The translations under genes and the position numbers were made by a program. A stretch of 27,611 nt of DNA from Welwitschia mirabilis (lineage: Eukaryota > Gnetophyta > Gnetopsida > Welwitschiales): contig JBOZIK010000001.1 in NCBI GenBank assembly GCA_051453625.1, positions 59,586,006 to 59,613,616 on the forward strand, read 5' to 3'. This document shows positions 11,765 through 21,390 of this stretch, one piece after another; position 1 is the first letter of the stretch, and each line of letters starts with the position of its first letter. The notes beneath the pieces are model-generated. The model did no database searches, was not told the origin of the DNA, and saw nothing but the letters and a program-made list of their open reading frames with translations.

Positions 11765-11780
11765 GTATAACCCCCCACTT
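11765..11780 (-). promoter_or_regulatory. Polypurine tract of element C-B
   Basis: Directly before the 3' LTR the minus strand reads AAGTGGGGGGTTATAC, preceded by GGACTAACAAGGAT. Plant Tat/Athila elements commonly end their internal region with GGACTAGCAA...AAGTGTGGGGG, so this is the plus-strand primer site. Element D has the same wording at 26486-26515. Confidence 0.75.
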
Positions 11781-13650
11781 ATCCTTGTTAGTCCTTAATA
11801 AAGTTGATGAAAAACTATAATTGTGAGCCAAATTAACTAAGATAAAACACCATCTAGGAATATGTAACCACAGTTCAGTAATCTCAATATGCATGAGAAT
11901 CTCAAAAACTAAAAAATTAAAATGTTTTACCTTAGAAGACGAAGTGACTATGGTATCATCCAGACTATTATCTAAGCAATTATGGGATAATAGGCTCTTA
12001 AAAATCAATCTATAAAATCAATTTTCTATAATTAGCTTATCAAAAAATATAATCAAAATACTTACCTATGCATGAGCCTCCCACTTAAAACATTTAGGAC
12101 ATCAAAACTATAGAAATTGAATGTCATACCAAAAATAATCATCATAAGATATGACCATAATAAATTAGATAAACGATGTGCATGTATAATTAGAAAAAGT
12201 AATAACTCAAAAATGATATTTATAGATCAAACATTAAGTTTCTAAGCATAATCTACAAGTGGTATATATAAAAAAAGATCAATCATAACATTATTCCCTT
12301 CATACATGGTATCATGAATTGTCTATATTATTCCTATAAGGAAAACAAACTACAAGTATTTTACTATTAAGTACTTAATTTAGTAAATAATATCCATAAT
12401 GTATATTGGATTACTACATTATAGATATGCCTCATGAACACGTAAAAAGAAATCTTAAAATTTAAAACTTGCTCAAAAAATATCTTAAAATCTATGTGCT
12501 ACTCCTTCGATCCATCCCCATGCCCCATGCACTCCAAGTAAATTAATACATCCTAAATTGCATTAACGTAAGAAGGAAAAAGAGGCAAACACAAGTTTAA
12601 GTGTAAGTAAGCAAAATAGATGGGACTAGGAGAAGTATTGTACGCATGAAAGGAAGATGAGAACAAGCACAATATAAAGAGTTAATGCTTAAAAAATATT
12701 TATGTGCCATTTACGTAGTTGTTTAGATGACAACAAGCACAATAGACTTTTTCAAAAGATGAGAAAATTTAAAGTGATTAGCAGAATCAGTTAAGCTCAG
12801 ATAGCATCATAGAAGTTTAAGAAAAGTAGCAGAAAGTTTGAGAGATGGGAAATAACTAAGAATAATGATAAATCAAGGCATGATAAAGGAGGTAAATGCA
12901 CTAGGTTAAGAAAAATAAATGTACCATAAAATCACAATTATGAAAAAATAGTACTATATGCATCAACGCTAAAAAATAAAATTAAAGACAACTAACTTGA
13001 AAAGATACTAAAAGAATAGATGGGAAAAATTATCATCATATTCTAAAGGAAATTTACTTGTAAAACAAAAATTAACTTCTATAAATAAAAACTATAAATG
13101 GAAATAAAAATCAATAAGAAAACTACTAAATGATCAAGTCCTAAGCATTTATAATGAAAAAGTATGAAAATTACTTTGAAATACCACAAAAAATAACTAA
13201 GGAAAATAAAATAGAAATGGACAACTAAGAACATGAAGAAGATTGTGTACCTATCCTAAATTTAAACCTAGCAAACCCTCATGAAAGAAATAATAAAATG
13301 ACCTAATTAATTATGCATAACATGATGTAAAAACCTTATAATTTACAACTCGAAAAGGAAGTGATTATGACTATGCTAAATTACTAATGTTTTTAAATAA
13401 TGAATGATAAGATCAAAATCTACTCAGAAATGGATGCACTTGATAACACCATAAAAAACATCCAAATCCTTAAAATTAAAATGAGCATATGGAAATACTA
13501 TAAGCATAATGAATCTAAGAAGCAAATAATGCCTTTAATAACACTAGGAATACCACTGATCTCATATCTTTGAATTATTTTATTTTCATCCATGATGAGG
13601 GAAGTACACCCTTAGTCAGAGAAGTAGAAACTCATGACTAATGGTAAACT
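11781..13650 (-). other. Long non-coding 3' region of element C-B
   Basis: No sustained frame or known motif on the element strand. The part nearest the LTR (about 11781-12330) aligns with 26501-27020 of element D, including a CATCATTTTTGAGTT-like block and a module remnant at 11953-11995. It is therefore a family 3' UTR. The remainder has no counterpart in the window. Confidence 0.5.
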
Positions 13651-13651
13651 A

Positions 13652-13699
13652 TTCCCTCCCTTTCCCCCACTTCCCCCCTCCCTCCTCCTCCTTTGTCCC
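13652..13699 (-). repeat. Internal 48-base polypurine tract
   Basis: The plus strand is pyrimidine at 46 of 48 positions (CCCTCCC, CCCCC, CCCCCCTCCCTCCTCCTCC), so the element strand is a G-rich polypurine tract in the middle of the internal region. It is far more GC-rich than its surroundings and lies close to where similarity to element A stops. It could act as a central plus-strand primer or form triplex or G-quadruplex DNA; function is inference. Confidence 0.6.
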
Positions 13700-13734
13700 A
13701 GTGGAATTCCCATAGCCACATCACTGCCAAAGAT

Positions 13735-15280
13735 CCCTTTCAAGAAAATGTACCCCAGTGTAGTAGGACATCATGGTGACCATGTATTTAGCACCAAAAT
13801 AATAGATTATGATTATTATTCTTTTTTAAAATACTTCATTAAAATAAATCCCCTATAACCACATACTTACAAGGACAAAGATGAAGAAATAGAGATGAAA
13901 GATAAGAAAGAACACCATAAATAACTAAAGACTCATACCATTGAGAGAAAACACAAAAACCAAGGCATCTTCCTCCAAAATAAAGTTCATAAACATGTTG
14001 ATGTCTTAGAATTTGATGAATATAATATTATTAATTTAATGTGTAAGTAAAAATTGTTAGTCATGGTAGCTTAATAAAGTAAAGCATAAGTTAATTTTAA
14101 AAGATGTTTAAGTGATAGCATGACGTCCATCAAAAGAGTAAGATAAGAAAGAATTTAGATAATGGTAAGAGAACTTTTGAAATAATTACTTCTATCACAT
14201 TTAAGATCTTTTAATAATGTTTTATTTATAATATTTAACCATTTTTAAAAAATTTCCTTTGTGTTCAAATTGAAAATCTCAATTGAACCACTAAAAATGT
14301 ACTTTTCTTAAAAGATAAAAATCTAACCATCTAGAGATTAATTTTTTGCTTAAAATAAAAATCAAAGATAAAAGAATAAAAACATAAGATTGAAAATGAA
14401 ATATCAAAGAAAAATAAAAGCATGTTTTATTAAAATCTTAAATTCTATTCAACACTTTATTAAAAAGAAAAAGAAAAAGAAACATTTATTTCCTAAAGCT
14501 ATGATTCTAGGATAATGCACTTTCTTAGCAAAATAAGGACCAAACAAAATATTCACCAATTGATAAAACATAAAATGTATACAATTATTTTTTATTAAAA
14601 TAAATTTGAAATAAACATAATAAAAGGATAAAATTTTGATAGCACAAATTTTAAAACGTAAACAAAAGATGAAAAACTGATAAATCTCATTGAAAAGTAA
14701 TATCTTTTTAAAATGATGTAAATCATCATTATTTGATGCATGTAAGGAAGTAATCAAATAAATCATCCAATAATATTTTAAGTGCTCTTTAGAATGTTTA
14801 GTAAGATTAAAAACTTCCTATCATCAAATCCAAGAAATGGATTTTTAATAGTGGAATAAGACCTTTTCCAATTAGATGACCACATAACATTTTGTCTTAC
14901 AAGATTTAATAGCAATATAAGAGATTAAAAAAGTCATATAACTCATGTATACATAATATCTTATCAAACTCATGATATAAAATATTTAAAACATAAATTG
15001 CATTTAAAGCTTAATATTAAACATGAGAGACATGAATAATACTATTATTGATCCAAGGTTTATGAAGAAAATTCTTAGAATGATTGATTAAGATAGGTTT
15101 AACATACTTAAGAATCTCCTTAATATTTAATTCTTAGCATGAATTTGGATAAAAAAGATAAGGTTTGACCTAATTTAGAGTTCTTATTTTTAAAAAGAAT
15201 AATCATTAATAGCATAAGATAAAGTAGAATTTGTGAAAGAGGAAAAGATGTGACTTTGAGTATTACATGGAGTTATAAAA
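13735..15280 (-). other. Conserved non-coding domain downstream of the ORF of C-B
   Basis: Matches 1225-2820 of element A. A 105-codon open stretch exists at 14449-14766, but its counterpart in A carries frame-breaking indels and its composition is phenylalanine/isoleucine-rich, as expected of chance in AT-rich DNA. I treat the region as untranslated. Confidence 0.5.
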
Positions 15281-15288
15281 GGAATACA

Positions 15289-17309
15289 TTAAGAGATTTT
15301 GGGAGTATATTCCTCAATATTATATGTTTCATTAAATTCAAGGAGAGGGATGTAACTTGAATAAGTACTTAAAAGTTCAAAAGGGAGGAAGGGAGAAAGG
15401 TTGTCATTAACAAGATTATCACAAGGTAATGTAGAAGTAGAACGATGGATATCATTTAAGATTTTGCATAGAAGTATAAGTGATGAAGAAGCATGAGTAA
15501 ACTCTTTAAGTTTGTTTATTCCATTCGAAGGTATAAGTCTATTCTCCATTAAGTTTGGTTGATTTTCTATATATTCTTCTTTATTTCTTTCCTCCTTATT
15601 ATTGACTTCATCATTACTTGGTTGGATTCATTCTTTACATTGATCATTTTTATCTTTCATAGTATATCCCTCTTGTTTAGTGTTTTTATAATTATTATTA
15701 ACTATATTTTTCTCTTCATTATTAAACTTATTATTATTTTATTAAGGATTATTTTCATTTTTTAAGTTGGTGAATTCCTCAAAAGGATCATTAAAAAGAT
15801 CACAGAAAGAAAAGTTCTTATTATATGATGGAATTTTTTTTTATATTTCTTGAGTTAAATATCCTTCCTCTTCGTTGAATTATTTTATTAATTCTAAACT
15901 ATAATCCTTATTTTTTTGCTATTGTATTACTGTTATTGACTATCATCTTGAATGGTCATTTAGACGATAGGAGTGGACGACTCCCTCATAATGCAAATTC
16001 TCCATTGATTTCATTTAATTACTTAAATTCTCCCTTATTCTCATACATTAGACTTCTATTAAAGATTGAACTCCTTTACCCTCATCATAAAGTAAGTAAA
16101 AACCAAGGATATGATCTAATATTTCAATATCATTATCATCATCTTCTTCCTCACTATTCTCATCATCTCATTGCATGTTATTATTTTCTAAATCATTATA
16201 TTCATTAGAAGGAGAAATGTAATCATTATGTTCATCATGATTTAAAGAAGTTTAAAATTTTTCATGATTTAATTTTTTTATTTCATCTTTATTTTCTAAT
16301 AGGAATTAAATGGGATTATAACCTAGCTCATCATATGATAAATAGTCATCTTCATTCTTATTATTGAATAATAGAGTTGAATCATAATTTTCTTCCTTTT
16401 GTTGTTCATCTCCTAATAAGTTTAATGTTGTAGATAGATTCATAATTTCATTTTCTATGTTGAATAAAGAATTGCTGTTACTCGTTATGTCTAAGTTTTC
16501 ATTATGATTCTTAATATGGGATGTAGTAGGATAGGTTTGTTATGTAAAAGAACCTTGAGATTGTTGAATTTGTAATAAATTGTTTTAAAACATTTCAACC
16601 AAATTTTCTAAGTTCTTATTGGTATTTTCTGCCCCATTTCCATTTTCTTAAGTATTTTTGTCACTGCATTATTTTTTTTCTTCATAGTTACTTGTGGTAG
16701 ATGGATCTTCTTCTTCATGATAATGAATGAAAGATGGTTGTTCTTCATAATAATCCATGAAAGATGGTTGTTCTTCATAATAACTCATGCAAGATGATTT
16801 GGATTCATAATGACTCACGGAAGATGGTTGGAATTCATAATGACTCATGGGAAATTGTTGGAATTCACTAGAATGATTGTAGGATATTTAACTAGATGAG
16901 GTGAAATTCCTAAAATGTTATAAATTATCATTGTCATTTCCATTTGGAGTTTGAAAGAAGAAGGGAAAAAAATAAGAAGTTTAAAAAGTGAAAGGATCAT
17001 AGTCTCAACATCATTTGAAGTTCCCTAGAATTATTTTTGAAATATTTTTCTAAGTGTTTTATTTCCATTATTCATAGAATTTCCATGTTTTCTACCCCTT
17101 TCTTTAGCTCTCATTTTACTCAATATTTCTTGTAATGGTTTTTTATCATTATTATTAGTAGTAAATGGGAAGGATAAACAAGAAGAGTTCCAAGTTTTGA
17201 GTTTTAAATCATCATTAAAAGATAAGTTACAAGATTTTTGCTTTCATGTTCTTCTAGAAATTATCTCTTCTATAGTAACATTTGCATTTAAACTAGAGGA
17301 TTTTATCAT
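15289..17309 (-). pseudogene. Decayed large ORF of element C-B (gag-position, unknown protein)
   Basis: From 16875 down to 15289 one minus-strand frame is protein-like over about 530 codons, broken by about 17 stops, nearly all TAA or TGA. An N-terminal part in another frame (17309-17040) reads NANVTIEEIISRR, then SFNDDLKLK and KTLRKIF, matching element A; a frameshift lies near 17030. Next come five to six tandem 10-residue repeats (about 16875-16699), a Gln/Asn-rich segment with QTYPTT, an acidic tract (DDENSEEDDDNDIEILDHIL near 16145), then an Asn/Glu-rich region and a C-terminal part from MENRLIPSNGINKLKEF (15549) to about 15289. The protein is hydrophilic, with no zinc knuckle, protease or polymerase motif visible. 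Gag-like by position; TLREIF recalls the TLRDYF-type N-terminus of some Tat gags, but this is weak. Confidence 0.68.
16699..16875 (-). repeat. Coding 30-bp tandem repeat (10-residue unit)
   Basis: Four exact 30-bp periods (16732, 16762, 16792, 16822) plus a 33-bp and a partial flanking unit. On the minus strand each reads about MSHYEEQPSF in the ORF frame: MSHYEFQPSS, VSHYESKSSC, MSYYEEQPSF, MDYYEEQPSF. Length is a multiple of three, so the frame is kept. Element A has only one equivalent unit (near 4290), so the array expanded or contracted after the two copies separated. Confidence 0.85.
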
Positions 17310-18010
17310 GCTTGTATTAAGCAATACTACTCATTAATAACAAAGAGATAAATAATTTTTTTTCCTATTTTATAATTTTTACTACTGCTATTTGAAAAAT
17401 TTTAATTCTAAAATAAAAAAATAGAAAAACATTTCTTCAAATCTTGGAAATTATGTACCTAGGGCATACATATCTATATATTATTTTTTGTCAATTAGCC
17501 TTTTCTAATATTTTTCTGATTAAGATTCATTTCATTAGATATTTTTGACTTTCAATAGATTTTATCACATCTCTACATGCTCAACAAAATATTTATATAT
17601 GCATAATCTCTGTCATCAACTAAACTATATCCTGAATGACTAGAAAATAGAAAAACCTAAAATAGAGAAAATAGAAAATAGAATCAGTGAGAATTAGAAT
17701 AAAAACCTACTGTCAGTCATCTTCTAGTATCATCTGGATGATAGAGTAGACGATATCAACTAATTACATAACTGAAAACTAAAAATAAACCTACAAGAAA
17801 TAATAAAAAACTATCATTCCCTTATGTCATTTGAATGATAGAGAGGATGATAAGCTTGAAAAACATGGAATAAAACAATTAAAAACATGGAAAAATTCAA
17901 AAATAAAACTATGATATTTATAGTAAAAATACAACACTACCATAATAAAATACCTTAACCAAAATTCAAAGCACTTATCTAGGTAACCATAATCCTCAAA
18001 CTTTTTATGG
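17310..18010 (-). other. Leader (5' UTR) of element C-B
   Basis: About 700 bases between primer-binding site and the first plausible ATG, matching 4834-5475 of element A. It carries two palindromic modules: 17715-17757 (GTATCATCTGGATGATAGAG then TAGACGATA) and 17812-17854 (ATCATTCCCTTATGTCATTT, GAATGATAGAGAGGATGATA). Such paired hairpins could serve packaging or dimerisation, but that is inference. Confidence 0.55.
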
Positions 18011-18013
18011 CCT

Positions 18014-18031
18014 TTCTCAACAATGGTGCTA
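18014..18031 (-). promoter_or_regulatory. Primer-binding site of element C-B
   Basis: Minus strand TAGCACCATTGTTGAGAA, three bases after the LTR. It is a decayed form of TGGCGCCGTTGCCGGGGA, and it aligns with the site of element A, where different positions have decayed. Confidence 0.7.
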
Positions 18032-18034
18032 AAA

Positions 18035-19277
18035 TGTTGTAGTGCATATTTATGCAAACATTATGTCCTAAGTCAAATCCTATCAATCATAAATATATGC
18101 ATAAAGATAACACACTAATATAGATGGAAGTGAACCAAAATCTTGTAATCCATCAAAGGAACTAAGTCATAAGAAAAACAACTAATTTCAAGTGAAGTAT
18201 TTTTGGCATTTTTTAATGGTCTAAAATGAAAATCAATAATATAAAAAAAGTAAACACACTATGTAATGCAAATGCAATCTACTATAAATACAATATCTAT
18301 TTGATTACAAATCTCTATCACAATGATTGACCCTATATAAACTACATCAAATAAGAAAACTGTCACTAACGCTAACCAACCTAAGATATTAAGTGCATCA
18401 AACAGAATATGAAAACATGCAATGATTAACCTAGAAAATATAAAATGCAATATAGTTCATTAAACTAATGATTTCAACCTTGATAAATGGTGCCCTTAAT
18501 GACCTATATCACAAATGAAGTTATCACAGAATCATAAGCAACATAAACCATAAGGGACATGCACATGAGTATGTTAGAACTAAAAGAATATTTTCATTAA
18601 AAGTCAAATCAACATCTTGTTATAAAGAATCAATACCTTAATGAAGGAGACATAGCATAATACCAAGAAAGAATCCTTTCTATAATTAATAGATAGACCT
18701 TTATCCCTTGGGTCTCTTGTCATAAGAATTTTTGATGAAACAAAGGTAATTGGAGTTGAGGTTTAAAGCAGTATTTATTGATAACAATAGACTCTAGCAC
18801 TAGAAAATCTAATAGACATTATAAAATCCTAATAGACGTGTAAAAGGGTGGATGACAGATTAAAAAGGTTTGATGAAGTTTAATACATTAACTAAATTTA
18901 TATTATCATCTTCATTATCATTTAGACAATGGTGGGAATGATGCCATCTCATATTTAGTTTTTATGTTGGTCCAATCAACATCCTAGTCAACTGCAAGTG
19001 GTGTCATCTTAGTCTGTCATCTAGATGATGGAGAGGAAAACAACCTTCTTGAAGATCTTTATCATGTTAACTTGGATTTTAAGCTCATTAATTTCTTCTT
19101 AAAATATGAAATATTAAAATTAATATAAAATTCCTTCAAATGTATTAGTATTTATGAATTTCCCTAATTTTCACCCTTAACTCTTAATAATTGTCATTTT
19201 GTACTTGAAATTATCTAAATGTCCTATGAAACTAATCAAAACACCCCATTAAAAACATATAATTTGGCATTAAAATA
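18035..19277 (-). repeat. 5' LTR of element C-B (LTR C)
   Basis: 1243 bp. Minus strand starts TATTTTAATGCC (from TGTTTTGATGCC by two transitions) and ends CACTACAACA. The TATTTTAA start explains why the TG terminus looks lost; the abutting GTCTA duplication confirms the end. Palindromic modules at about 18903-18945 and 19003-19040. Confidence 0.87.
18772..18779 (-). promoter_or_regulatory. TATA-like element of LTR C
   Basis: Minus strand AATAAATA followed by CTGC, about 500 bp into the LTR, aligned with the same string in LTRs A and B. Confidence 0.45.
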
Positions 19278-19282
19278 GTCTA
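19278..19282. repeat. Target site duplication, right copy (GTCTA)
   Basis: Exact repeat of 10517-10521, immediately outside LTR C. Confidence 0.85.
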
Positions 19283-19965
19283 ATTCTGATGTCTCTAATG
19301 GACCTCACTTGTAAAGCATTAGAGGAAAATAAGAGATGCATTACAAAAAAGATTTAGAATTATGGAAAATTTATCCTAAACTAGGTCTCTATATTTAAAT
19401 AAGTATATTATATTAAAGAAAGAAGAAAATGCCTAGAGCAATGACAGGTGAGAGGAATACATTATGGCTAAATCTATTACTCCATTCATTCCTTTCCTTG
19501 ATTTAGCCATGTGAAACATGAAATCTCTATTGAGTAAATCCTTTTAGACAAGGAATTTGTCATTTATAAGAAGAAATGTCCAAACACGTATTCAATAATA
19601 TACAAAACTCTTATCATTTATTTTGTGGAAGATGGCGCTTAACCTATAGTATATGGAACATGTCATTTCTAGTACAAAGTTTACACAGAATGTGGTGAAA
19701 GGCTTATTTGGAGAGATACTCATTGCTTATGCCCTCATGCATATGAAGGCTTCATTTGATACCTTCATCAAATTCTTCAAGGATTACATTTAAAATCAAT
19801 AGTGATCATGTTTGTATATGCAAAATGCATTAGCAAAAAACAAATAAAAGGAGACTGCTTCATCCTCAAAGTACCAACAGAAAGCAGTAACACCACTATC
19901 AAAAGTAAATGGTTGGAGAACATTATAAGGAAGAGTAAAAACTATTGCTTTTAGAGTTTTCATTA
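19283..19965 (+). pseudogene. Right part of the interrupted decayed coding sequence
   Basis: With the element and one GTCTA removed, the frame ending at 10521 continues here without shift: WTSLVKH, RKIRDALQKRFRIMENLS, EEYIMAKSITPFIPFLDLAM, YTKLLSFILWKMALNL, NVVKGLFGEILIAYALMHMK, SKYQQKAVTPLSKVNGW. About 18 stops occur over some 225 codons; almost all are TAA, TAG or TGA before plausible Gln, Arg or Trp positions. It continues beyond a weaker stretch towards 20100. Not a family I recognise. The phase match across an 8.8-kb insertion is strong evidence that it was one coding sequence. Confidence 0.5.
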
Positions 19966-20159
19966 TAGTTATCTATTCTAGACACTAATCACTGCTCTAC
20001 CCTTAAGTTCTCTATCCTTAAGATATCTTTCAAGAGAAAACATGAAATTGAATTACATGAAGGATATGAACATGAACTCTAAGATAACCATAAATGGAAT
20101 AAATGACAAAGCAGACACAAGTATGAGGAGTGACTAAACTCTAATTAAGATACATATAC

Positions 20160-20163
<4 letters not shown>

Positions 20164-20192
<29 letters not shown>
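20164..20192. repeat. TA dinucleotide microsatellite
   Basis: A 29-base uninterrupted alternating A/T run, directly followed by a 10-N gap, which it may have caused. Confidence 0.95.
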
Positions 20193-20197
<5 letters not shown>

Positions 20198-20199
20198 AA

Positions 20200-20209
20200 N
20201 NNNNNNNNN
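20200..20209. other. Assembly gap (10 N)
   Basis: Fixed-size 10-N joint next to the TA microsatellite; true distance unknown. Confidence 0.97.
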
Positions 20210-20677
20210 TTGCATTTTTTATAAATGTCTATCTATAATTCAAGAATTGAGAGTGTGTTCTAGAATTAAGACAAGGTGGAAAAAGCTTATTGTAGGTCTC
20301 TCATTATCAAAGAATAAGTTTGCAATAGTTTGTTTGCTACTCTAAAAGTCTAAAAAAAGCCTTCTCTATGAGAAAGACAACAAAACTACGTAATGATAAC
20401 CTTCTACAAAATAGACATTAGCATATGGGATATCATGAAAAGAATGTAGGTGACGACTCTATTTGAGTCAGATACTTTCTTATTAGAAGAATTCATTGTA
20501 TAGTCTTATTATAAGAATTTACTCATGCTTCTTATACTTTAGATCTTTTTCCTAAATTCTCAATGTGATATTTAATGAAGTTTGAGTGTTACATAGTACC
20601 AAGAAAAGATAAGGATGGTAAAACCATGGAGCAAGTAATAACTTTGGTGGTTAATATTAAAAATTCTCAATATCTTT
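20210..20677 (+). pseudogene. Decayed coding-like island between two gaps
   Basis: Plus strand reads as protein in one frame to about 20520 (ERQQNYVMITFYKIDISIWD, then TTLFESDTFLLEEFIV) and in a second frame from about 20525 (HASYTLDLFPKFSM, then FECYIVPRKDKDGKTMEQVI). Stops are few and fit C-to-T decay. It follows the interrupted pseudogene on the same strand and may be its continuation. Both edges are 10-N joins, so placement and orientation depend on the scaffold. Confidence 0.4.
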
Positions 20678-20687
20678 NNNNNNNNNN
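20678..20687. other. Assembly gap (10 N)
   Basis: Second fixed-size joint; with 20200-20209 it brackets a 468-bp contig. Confidence 0.97.
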
Positions 20688-21374
20688 ATTCATTATGGTG
20701 GATATGAATGAGTAGTTTATATATGGTTTTTTCCTTCATTTCACTTGCATCTTCTCTTTTTAATGTCTGTTAATGCACTTTGTAAAATTTTATACATCCT
20801 TTTATAAGGGTTTTAAATAGTTAACCATAGCTTAGAAAAACATATTTATAGATCATATATTCCTTATCTAGTATTTTATTTTATTTAAATGCTCTGGCAT
20901 ACTATAAGTTAATCACTTACAAGAACACCATAAAAATCATAACTTTTGTGTCTTTGTGGATAGTAGCAAGTTACTATGTAAAGCAAGACTTCCTAAAGAT
21001 TTGTATCATTAAAAATACCACAAATAAGGTATTCTTGGTTTTTCTATAGAAACTTGATTTTATAAGTGATATTTGGTTCATCCTATACTATTCATTACCT
21101 TATAGATTCTATTTTTCATCATAAAAGTTTTATGAAATCATCATTTCTATGTTACTGTAATTCATCTAGCTTTTCTACATTTAATACACTTTACCATATT
21201 CCTCTGAAAGATGTTCCTTGCAAATAGTTATGCCTAGTAAATTCATAACATAGGCTTTGATGTTGAAACATGTAATGGTTTGACATCAATTATTCTCAAT
21301 GAAATTATAACCCAGTCTATAATACGAAAATGTAATGTCCTAATTTTTAGTAACCAAAAACTTCAACCTAAAAT
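20688..21374 (-). other. Probable leader/5' internal part of a second retroelement type
   Basis: Lies downstream (minus strand) of the primer-binding site at 21375-21386, so it should be leader and start of the internal region. Short protein-like traces occur (MNLLGITICKEHLSEEYGK near 21200), but stops are frequent and no domain is recognisable. Confidence 0.3.
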
Positions 21375-21386
21375 GCTCTGATATCA
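21375..21386 (-). promoter_or_regulatory. Primer-binding site (initiator-Met tRNA type)
   Basis: Minus strand TGATATCAGAGC differs by one G-to-A from TGGTATCAGAGC, the primer site used by most plant Ty1/copia elements and chromoviruses. Four bases away the plus strand starts TGTAATGTCC, a typical LTR terminus in inverse view. Confidence 0.6.
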
Positions 21387-21390
21387 GAAA

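Larger units (their letters stand above)
10522..19277 (-). mobile_element. Element C-B: complete Tat/Athila-like LTR retroelement (8756 bp)
   Basis: On the minus strand: 5' LTR 19277-18035, primer-binding site 18031-18014, leader with two palindromic modules, decayed ORF of about 680 codons (17309 to about 15289), conserved non-coding domain (15280-13735), an internal polypurine tract (13699-13652), about 1.9 kb of non-coding sequence, terminal polypurine tract (11780-11765) and 3' LTR 11764-10522. Flanks carry a perfect GTCTA duplication. The two LTRs differ by about 17 in the first 98 aligned columns, mostly transitions, so the insertion is old. The internal region lacks any visible protease, reverse transcriptase, RNase H or integrase motif, so mobilisation in trans is inferred. 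The primer-binding and polypurine sites resemble the Athila/Tat branch of Ty3/gypsy. Confidence 0.85.

Noticed and set aside
13634-13858. 74-codon plus-strand open frame with a Pro/Leu-rich start
   Set aside because: It is the antisense of the polypurine tract and runs against the element's orientation.
14449-14766. 105-codon minus-strand open frame
   Set aside because: Phe/Ile-rich composition, and the homologous stretch in element A is broken by indels; more likely AT-rich chance in the non-coding domain.
11765-15280. Reverse transcriptase or integrase domains in element C-B
   Set aside because: I looked on the element strand for the YVDD/YLDD core and the zinc-binding HHCC and DDE patterns, and found none even allowing stops. 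A profile search would be decisive.
17827-18057. 76-codon minus-strand open frame crossing the LTR/primer-binding-site junction (like 5279-5509 in element A)
   Set aside because: It spans the LTR end and leader, so it is a chance frame.
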